Assembly: GCA_964565665.1 (NCBI GenBank)
Contig: CAZMFZ010000076.1
Span: 1-18,199 of the forward strand
Origin: CAZMFZ01 sp964565665
GTDB lineage: Bacteria > Bacteroidota > Bacteroidia > Cytophagales > UBA9547
Length of the DNA: 18,199 nucleotides
Direction of reading: 5' to 3'
Shown: positions 1-5,329 of the stretch, piece after piece
How positions within the stretch are numbered: position 1 is the first letter of the stretch
How the letters are laid out: each line of letters opens with the position of its first letter
Program-made: the position numbers and the translations under genes
Notes under the pieces: generated by a model
Seen by the model: the letters and a program-made list of their open reading frames with translations, nothing else
Database searches by the model: none
What the model was told of the DNA's origin: nothing

Positions 1-190
1 ATAAACCTCACCCCCAACCCCTCTCCAAGGAGAGGGGTGCCGAAGATCGAGCAATACGGCTTTGAATTAATTTAACCTATCTTTAATTTTACTGCCAAAT
101 AAACCTAAATAAGTGGGAAACTAAAATGTTTTTTGGTTTATTTTTTTTAAAATTGTCTGAACCTTGATTTATGGGATTAGGGGGATTAAT
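1..190. repeat. Degenerate intergenic repeat, copy A
   Basis: This stretch shares its order of blocks with 1119-1350 in the same orientation. The shared blocks are: an opening ATAAACCTCACCCCC; a GGGGTGCCGAAG...TCGAGC block; TACGGCTTTGAATTAATTT; an AAACCTAAATAAGTG block leading to a TTTATTTTT tract; and a TGATTTATGGGAT-like end. It contains a perfect GC-rich stem (CCCCTCTCC at 18-26, GGAGAGGGG at 29-37) of a kind I recall as common between genes in Bacteroidota. The left end may extend beyond the window. No reading frame is convincing. Similarity was judged by eye, so the right boundary is approximate. Confidence 0.7.
97..143. repeat. TAAACC-29 nt-GGTTTA inverted repeat, copy 1
   Basis: AAATAAACC at 97-105 is perfectly inverted as GGTTTATTT at 135-143, with 29 nt between the arms. 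The same arrangement and the same 29-nt spacing recur at 849-889 and 1265-1305. The spacer begins TAAATAAGTGGGAAA and ends in a T-rich run. Confidence 0.65.
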
Positions 191-227
191 TGATGTTGGG
201 ATTTATTAGTAGCTTTCCGATATCAAA

Positions 228-291
228 AACGATTACCAAGGTTTTTAACCATTGGTAACGTTGTCAACGGCTAACAGCCTTGACAATCGTT
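228..291. repeat. Twin inverted bulged hairpins (two 35-nt palindromes)
   Basis: Hairpin 1 spans 228-262: AACG, bulged A, TTACCAA, GGTT, TTT loop, AACC, bulged A, TTGGTAA, CGTT. Hairpin 2 spans 257-291 and shares the AACGTT at 257-262. Read on the minus strand it has the same architecture: AACG, bulged A, TTGTCAA, GGCT, GTT loop, AGCC, bulged G, TTGACAA, CGTT. The two copies differ at 8 of 35 positions. Six of these are three fully compensated base pairs, one is in the loop and one is a bulge. That pattern points to selection on the folded structure. The layout resembles paired inverted REP-type elements, but I do not recognise this family. Confidence 0.8.
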
Positions 292-334
292 TGATGTAGT
301 ACTGCCAACTTTCCAAATTTTAAGTATGGTTGTT

Positions 335-403
335 TTGGAGATTTGTTTTCAGGCGTTCGGAAGGTTTGGAACGTTGGTTGAATTTGAATTAAGGGTGGTT
401 TTG
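335..403. repeat. Second degenerate repeat family, copy 1
   Basis: GAGATTTGTTTTCAGGCGTT at about 339-358, followed by GAATTTGAATTAAGGGTGGTT-like sequence near 379-400, resembles the order at 1041-1116 (GAAGATTTGTTTTCATGCGTT, then TTAATTGGGGTTAAGGG). The second half is also echoed at about 905-926. The copies are diverged and were aligned by eye. Confidence 0.5.
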
Positions 404-436
404 GGCTTTCAAAAAGGAGTTATATCTAGTTATAAT

Positions 437-814
437 CTATGCCGCCAAGCTACGCAATTCTGCCCAAGCAATTACCTTTTCGGCAGAGTCGAAGCCTATT
501 TTTACCACCTTTTCATCTCCATGCCCATCATAACCCATTAAAAGATGAAGCAACTCATATACATTATTGAAATTATTGAGCAATTTTTTATCTAACTTCC
601 TTAGTTCTTCTTTGTACCAATCTACTGATTTTCTGCCTTTTTTGGGCTTGATTAGCACTTGATCTAAAGCCACAAGCACACCTGTATAAGCAGTATGCCC
701 TGCCATTTTTATATATTTTTTGTCCTGGTAATGCCCATCTTCTTTCTTCGCTTTTGTACTCAATATTTCTTTGGCATTGGCTAGGTGGCGATTGGCTTCT
801 GCTATATTATTCAT
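437..814 (-). CDS. DUF5618-like small helical protein
   Basis: This 125-residue soluble protein has no signal peptide or membrane segment. It reads as a compact, mostly helical fold: an N-terminal NIAEANRHLANAKEILSTKA helix, then HYQDKKYIKMAGHTAYTGVLVALD, WYKEELRKLDKKLLNNFNNVYELLHLLMGYDG, and a final VKIGFDSAEKVIAWAE helix. I recognise this pattern as the DUF5618 family, common in Bacteroidota and without a characterised function. The helical, lysine-rich layout recalls HEPN-like proteins, but I see no clear HEPN RxxxxH motif. The start is an ATG at 812-814. No partner gene such as a nucleotidyltransferase lies beside it, and both flanks are repeat-filled non-coding DNA. The family call is by memory and the function is unknown. 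Confidence 0.75.
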   Translation of the reverse strand: MNNIAEANRHLANAKEILSTKAKKEDGHYQDKKYIKMAGHTAYTGVLVALDQVLIKPKKGRKSVDWYKEELRKLDKKLLNNFNNVYELLHLLMGYDGHGDEKVVKIGFDSAEKVIAWAELRSLAA

Positions 815-848
815 GTGCTATTGTTATTTTTATTACGCAAATTTGAAT

Positions 849-889
849 TAAACCTAAATAAATGGGAAAAGTAAATATTTTGTGGTTTA
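849..889. repeat. TAAACC-29 nt-GGTTTA inverted repeat, copy 2
   Basis: TAAACC at 849-854 is inverted as GGTTTA at 884-889, again 29 nt apart. The spacer starts TAAATAAATGGGAAAA and ends TATTTTGT. It lies about 35 bp upstream of the start of the DUF5618-like gene, so it may overlap that gene's promoter region. Confidence 0.6.
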
Positions 890-963
890 TTTTTAGAATG
901 GGGGTGAATTTGGATTAAGGGATGGTTACTAATGCGGAATGTGTAATGAGTAATGCGAGAAGC

Positions 964-996
964 AAAGCCCCCAACCCCCGAAGTGGGCTTTTTGCG
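964..996. repeat. GC-rich hairpin between genes
   Basis: AAAGCCC at 964-970 pairs with GGGCTTT at 985-991. The loop is rich in C (CCAACCCCCGAAGT), and a T run plus GCGGGTG follow. This is the kind of C-rich intergenic palindrome I recall as common in Bacteroidota genomes. The T run after the stem would also suit a terminator for a plus-strand transcript, but no plus-strand gene precedes it. Confidence 0.5.
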
Positions 997-1040
997 GGTG
1001 TTACAATTTTGATGTTTCGGAAAGTCTGGAAGTAAATGGT

Positions 1041-1116
1041 ATTTTGAAGATTTGTTTTCATGCGTTGTAAAAATTTATTTAGTTTAGAATATGGTCTTAA
1101 TTGGGGTTAAGGGTTG
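1041..1116. repeat. Second degenerate repeat family, copy 2
   Basis: GAAGATTTGTTTTCATGCGTT near 1046-1066 and the later TTAATTGGGGTTAAGGGTTG match the order of blocks at 335-403. The middle has diverged. The stretch runs directly into repeat copy B. Confidence 0.45.
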
Positions 1117-1118
1117 TA

Positions 1119-1350
1119 ATAAACCTCACCCCCGACCTCGGTTTGAACGGGGGTGCCGAAGGTCGAGCTATACGGCTTTGAATTAATTTAACCAAATCAA
1201 GACTTTCCATCCCAATTGCAATCGAGTTGGAAAGCCTATCTTCATCTGCAATATTAATGCCAAACAAACCTAAATAAGTGTGGAATGGAAATTATTTGTA
1301 GTTTATTTTTAGAATTTCTAAATTATGATTTATAGGATATTCATAATTTA
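1119..1350. repeat. Degenerate intergenic repeat, copy B
   Basis: Direct copy of the 1-190 repeat. It carries the ATAAACCTCACCCCC start, GGGGTGCCGAAGGTCGAGC, TACGGCTTTGAATTAATTT, the AAACCTAAATAAGTG block and a TGATTTATAGGAT end. The perfect GC stem of copy A is degraded here to a looser CACCCCCG...CGGGGGTG pairing. It carries about 43 extra bases at 1194-1236, holding CTTTCCA/TGGAAAG arms (1203-1209 and 1228-1234). It also includes a third TAAACC-type element at 1265-1305 (CAAACC...AGTTTA, 29 nt apart). Confidence 0.7.
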
Positions 1351-1366
1351 ATCTCCCTACTATAGC

Positions 1367-1402
1367 CACAAAAAAAGGCCTCAATTGAGGCCTTTTTTTG
1401 TG
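1367..1402 (-). terminator. Rho-independent terminator, perfect 36-bp palindrome
   Basis: GGCCTCAATTGAGGCC at 1377-1392 is flanked by seven A on the left and seven T on the right, and the symmetry continues through CAC/GTG. It starts 12 bp past the stop codon of the FecR-like gene, so it most likely ends that minus-strand transcript. Being fully symmetric, it would work in both directions. Confidence 0.88.
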
Positions 1403-1414
1403 AGTAAAATATTC

Positions 1415-2341
1415 TTATTTACTGTAAGGATAGAAATCGTAAAGATTGTTTTTGGCTAAAAAGTTTTTGTAAGCCTCTTTGTATTCTTGCACTTCAGGCT
1501 CTAAACGAACTGCTGATTCGAAGCTTTTCTTAGCATCTACAAACAAATTGTTTTGAGCGAAGAAAGATGCTTTCATCAAGTAGCTAAGTGCAGATTCTTC
1601 AGTATATTCTTTGTTCAAAGCATTTCTATCTGCAAATATTTCTGGATTTTTAGCTTCCACTAAGTTTTTCAATACATATGGGCTGGATTCTAAACCGCCA
1701 TTCGCTTTTACTTTTACCATTATAGTATTGTCTTTTGGCAATTTAATACTGTTCAAATCGAAAGTAAAAGTAGTATCAGTTGTTTCCTTTGATAAAATCA
1801 CATCATCAAACATATTTAAAAGCTCAACAGTATATGTAGTAGCTTTTGGATTTTTGTACCAAACTACAGTATTCATAGATTCTATAATTGAAGAAGTTTT
1901 AGGCAAACAAACTGAAATAGAGGCAGTAGATACCGCACGTTCTACCGAACCAGTCACTTTCATATTCTTTTGATAGTTAGCGTGAATATCACCACCGTCT
2001 GATTTTGTCAATTCACTCACTACATAGTCAGAATATTTTTTAGTTACACTTGAACTTTTAGCAATTACTTGTGAAGATAAGTCAGAAATTTTATAAGATC
2101 CCGGAGTCTTAAGTTCCAATGTGCGACCTGAATTGTGAATCAAGCCTAGGTAGCTGTTTTCAGAAACCTTAATTACATCAGTAGCCAAAAGTTTTTTACC
2201 AGCGAAAACTGAAGAACCGTCTACTAATGTATTTTTGCCACGAGAGGCAAGCACTTTAAAAACCTCAGTCTGTGCATAAGTGAACACTGAAAAGCTCAAT
2301 GTTAACGCTGCTAAAAGTGAATTTTTGATAATTGTTTTCAT
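1415..2341 (-). CDS. Secreted FecR-like / TPR-like envelope protein
   Basis: This 308-residue protein has a Sec signal peptide (residues 1-23, cleavage near TYA-QT). Residues 25-92 form a FecR-like beta domain: VLASRGKNTLVDGSSVFAG, then LLATDVIKVSENSYLGLIHNSGRTLELKTPGSY, the usual order of a G-rich strand, a 'threshold' strand and a polar strand pair. Residues about 155-225 look like a second beta-sandwich (FN3-like). Residues 247-300 are helical and TPR-like (SYLMKASFFAQNNLFVDAKKSFESAVRLEP). Domain calls are by pattern, not search. It probably sits in the periplasm or outer envelope as an interaction or sensing module. It lies 182 bp after the CHASE2 pair on the same strand, so it may be co-transcribed or have its own promoter. 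Confidence 0.75.
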   Translation of the reverse strand: MKTIIKNSLLAALTLSFSVFTYAQTEVFKVLASRGKNTLVDGSSVFAGKKLLATDVIKVSENSYLGLIHNSGRTLELKTPGSYKISDLSSQVIAKSSSVTKKYSDYVVSELTKSDGGDIHANYQKNMKVTGSVERAVSTASISVCLPKTSSIIESMNTVVWYKNPKATTYTVELLNMFDDVILSKETTDTTFTFDLNSIKLPKDNTIMVKVKANGGLESSPYVLKNLVEAKNPEIFADRNALNKEYTEESALSYLMKASFFAQNNLFVDAKKSFESAVRLEPEVQEYKEAYKNFLAKNNLYDFYPYSK

Positions 2342-2523
2342 TTTATTTTTAAATTTAAGTTAGATTATTTTCTATTTTGAACTTTTATACTTGCAGTTCA
2401 CATTAAGGTAACCAAATTACTATATTATAATTGGATTTTCAAACATAAACTTGCTTGTAAAAGCATTTTTAACGTTTATTTCTTAAGAAATAGAAAAGTT
2501 TATACTTTAAACAATCTGTTTAT

Positions 2524-3864
2524 CTATTTATAGGAACCCATAGGTGATAGCTTCCCAAGTGTCCAACGCAGCCCGGGTTTGGCGTATTCATAATAGAGTT
2601 CCAGCAAATTTCCCAGTAAGAAAATAAATGCTACAGAATAATTTACATCAACTTCAATTCTATAGTACTCAAAGCATACAAGACTAATAAAATAAAGAAA
2701 TATCATTTCTCCAAGTGCAATTACTACACTTAAGCCGTCCCACCAAAGCTTCATACCATGAAACACAAAAGCAAACAACATCACATTTAGTATACATATA
2801 ATAATATTGACAATGAAGTTGATTTGTGGGTCGAGAATTTCTACATAAGTTTCATTTAATATCATAGAAACGATATTGGCATGGACAACAACTCCATACA
2901 TATCAGGGAACGATTTTCCTGCAAATTTTTTGTTAAGCGGGGTATAAAATTTATCTTCATCCCAATATTTATCATTTTTGATAGTTTCGCCCATGTAGCC
3001 CAAAATGCAGATTTTCCCTTCCACCAATTTGGGGTCGAATGTGCCTTCTATGCCTTCTTGAAAATCTATTTTGTTGAAAGCATCTTTATTGCCGAAATGG
3101 TCGGTTTCACCATAAAAATTATTGATATTTCCTCTGTAATATATGGTTTCCAATAGTTTTTCATCTTCATCTGGCTCGTTAATTTCTTTGTTCTTTTTAT
3201 TGGCAATGAGTAATTGATTCTTCATCCTACTCATGAATTTCTGTGTCTTATCTTTAGAATATAGTTTAGAAATAACTACAGGAAAAAAAGTCTGCATCGA
3301 GTCTTTTACAAAATCTATTGGTGTAATTTTTCTGTTTACCCGAAAATCGTTTTCGGCTGTAATCACATTTACAAATGCACCGTTGGCATATTGTCTAAAT
3401 CTCGGGATGGGGTTAGAAAGGCTATCCCATTGCCCAGTTGTCTCATTAAATTCTTCAAGTTTTGTGGCAAGGACTAAGTTCTTAGTGTTTGCAAAGGCCA
3501 GTTCCAATAAGCTGTCTTGATTTTCAATTCCATTTTCACGATAGAAATTGGTTTTATCTCGAAAGAACCGCACATCAATACCCACCACAGCGGGCTCATG
3601 TTTATTCAAACTGTTTAGCAAAGCTGCAATTCCGCCTCTATCCAAATTGCCAATATTTACCATGGTTATCTCCTTATCTGGGGCTGGATCATCACGTAAA
3701 GCGGTGTATACCAAATCAGTAACTTGAAAAGTGTCTAGTGCCTTTCCAATTGGATCGACCAAATCAAGATTCAACTCAATATTTGATAAGGCCCAAATCA
3801 GGAGAAAAATAAATGCCGTACAAACTATAATATCGGCATTGATGATTTTATTTAAAAATTTCAT
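2524..3864 (-). CDS. CHASE2 membrane sensor protein without output domain (downstream copy)
   Basis: This 446-residue protein has one N-terminal membrane segment (about 12-29), then a long extracytoplasmic CHASE2 domain (about 40-345), then three closely spaced membrane segments (348-369, 375-398, 407-425). It ends in a tail of about 18 residues. CHASE2 signs are the early VNIGNLDRGGIAALLNSLNK helix region, AVVGIDVRFF with its conserved Asp at 97, and the late KICILGYMGET and FPDMYGVVVHANIVSMILN blocks. In most described CHASE2 proteins the three membrane segments lead into a cyclase, GGDEF, kinase or HK domain; here nothing follows. It is a clear paralogue of the gene 35 bp upstream. Function is inferred as signal reception, with output through a partner protein. 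Confidence 0.85.
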   Translation of the reverse strand: MKFLNKIINADIIVCTAFIFLLIWALSNIELNLDLVDPIGKALDTFQVTDLVYTALRDDPAPDKEITMVNIGNLDRGGIAALLNSLNKHEPAVVGIDVRFFRDKTNFYRENGIENQDSLLELAFANTKNLVLATKLEEFNETTGQWDSLSNPIPRFRQYANGAFVNVITAENDFRVNRKITPIDFVKDSMQTFFPVVISKLYSKDKTQKFMSRMKNQLLIANKKNKEINEPDEDEKLLETIYYRGNINNFYGETDHFGNKDAFNKIDFQEGIEGTFDPKLVEGKICILGYMGETIKNDKYWDEDKFYTPLNKKFAGKSFPDMYGVVVHANIVSMILNETYVEILDPQINFIVNIIICILNVMLFAFVFHGMKLWWDGLSVVIALGEMIFLYFISLVCFEYYRIEVDVNYSVAFIFLLGNLLELYYEYAKPGLRWTLGKLSPMGSYK

Positions 3865-3899
3865 TTTTATAAGTATTGTTGCAACAGTACAATCAACAG

Positions 3900-5264
3900 T
3901 TATTGGTTCAAATCCGTGTTTATTTTTGGTACTTCCAATTTAATATTTCTCAAATCGTCCAACACGCTTTTTGAGGTGTTTTTCATTGATTTTTTGAGCT
4001 TCATACGTTTCTCAGCTTCGTTGGCAATCATATATTTTACAGTTAATTTTTGAATGGCCACTTTAAACAAGCCATAATATAATTCTATAAACTGCCCCAA
4101 CACAAGCACAAATACAATTGAAGGATTGAGATTGACCTCAATACCATACCTGCTAAATACGAATGCGGTTCCAAGCTCTAAAACAATAATTTCAATCAAT
4201 GTGAAAATTATACTAAAGATATCCCACCAAACCGCTGCTGCGTGAAAAAGTGCAGAAAACAAAATCACGTTTATCAAACAAATGACAATATTAATTATCA
4301 AATCTAAATCATCACTTACTACATAAATATGGTCGTCATTTAATATCTGAGATGCTATGTTGGCATAAATAACGGTTTCAAACATGTCAGGAAAGGTTTT
4401 TCCTGCATAGTTTTTATTCATTGGGGTATAATATTTGAAGTCGTCCCAAAATTTTTCGTCTTGCAAACTTTCGCCCAAATAGCCCATTATCACTATCTTT
4501 CCTTTTATAGAACTTGGGTCAAATTCGCCATTCAACACCTGATTGGCATCGAGCGTAGTGAATTTATCGTAGTTGCCAATATAGTTTATCACCTCGTATT
4601 CATTGGCTCTTTTCATAAATTTCTCCACTTTTTCAGGAGCTAGTATTTCTGCCAATTCTGAAGCAAAAAATTTCATTTCCTCGCCTCTGTAATTGGCTTT
4701 GGAGTAAAAATGCCGGGTGGTTTTAAAATCTCTTTCGTGGGTAAACATATTCTCTAGCCCCACTTCTGCATATCGAACCGAAGTGATCTCATGCGGGAAA
4801 TTCATGAAAATGCTATCTGAATGCTCTATTGCCTGCCATTGGCGAGTGCTGTCGTTGAAATCTTTGAGCTTGGCCGCAAATACAAGTTCTTTCGTGTTAC
4901 TCAAAGCCGATACCAAAATGCTGTCGGTAAAATAATCGCCACTTTGGTGCAATACTTCATTTATACCAATTACTGCAGGTTGGTATTGATTCAATTGATT
5001 GATCATGGCCGCCAACTCGGCATTGCCCATGCGTGAGGTATTTACAATTACGATGTTGGTATCTGCTTTGTCTTCTTTGGCTCTTAACACAGTAAATCCC
5101 AAATCGGTAATCTCGAAATCGCCCAAAGCTTCTGCAAAGGGTTCTGTAAGTTCTTTATTTATCGGAATAATAGTGATAAGCCACAATAAAGCGAACACGA
5201 ATAAGGCACAATAAACATAATCGTTTAAAAAAAGCTTTTTAATAAATTTGGTGAACTTTTGCAC
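3900..5264 (-). CDS. CHASE2 membrane sensor protein without output domain (upstream copy)
   Basis: This 454-residue paralogue of the next gene downstream has the same plan: a membrane segment at 16-34, a CHASE2 domain at about 45-315, and membrane segments at about 318-342, 346-369 and 380-400. Shared blocks include KIVIMGYLGES, YYTPMNKNYAGKTFPDMFETVIYANIASQILND and a WWD motif at the second/third TM junction. At the usual CHASE2 Asp (GID in the paralogue) it reads GINEVL, so that Asp is replaced by Asn102. Its cytoplasmic tail is longer (401-454), basic then helical, and could dock a partner but is too short for a catalytic domain. It is the first gene of the minus-strand set and is divergent from the metalloprotease with 65 bp between starts. 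Confidence 0.85.
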   Translation of the reverse strand: MQKFTKFIKKLFLNDYVYCALFVFALLWLITIIPINKELTEPFAEALGDFEITDLGFTVLRAKEDKADTNIVIVNTSRMGNAELAAMINQLNQYQPAVIGINEVLHQSGDYFTDSILVSALSNTKELVFAAKLKDFNDSTRQWQAIEHSDSIFMNFPHEITSVRYAEVGLENMFTHERDFKTTRHFYSKANYRGEEMKFFASELAEILAPEKVEKFMKRANEYEVINYIGNYDKFTTLDANQVLNGEFDPSSIKGKIVIMGYLGESLQDEKFWDDFKYYTPMNKNYAGKTFPDMFETVIYANIASQILNDDHIYVVSDDLDLIINIVICLINVILFSALFHAAAVWWDIFSIIFTLIEIIVLELGTAFVFSRYGIEVNLNPSIVFVLVLGQFIELYYGLFKVAIQKLTVKYMIANEAEKRMKLKKSMKNTSKSVLDDLRNIKLEVPKINTDLNQ

Positions 5265-5329
5265 TTACAAAATATATTTAAGAGTGAAACATTTTATATT
5301 GGCGTTTTAAAGATATTAATTAGCGTATT

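Noticed and set aside
228..291. Integron attC site
   Set aside because: The bulged palindromes recall attC folding, but the ends are AACG/CGTT without the RYYYAAC and GTTRRRY core pair in the right places, and no integrase or cassette array is present.
1..1414. CRISPR array or insertion sequence in the repeat-rich zone
   Set aside because: The repeats are few, degenerate and irregularly spaced, with no transposase frame and no target-site duplication that can be seen.
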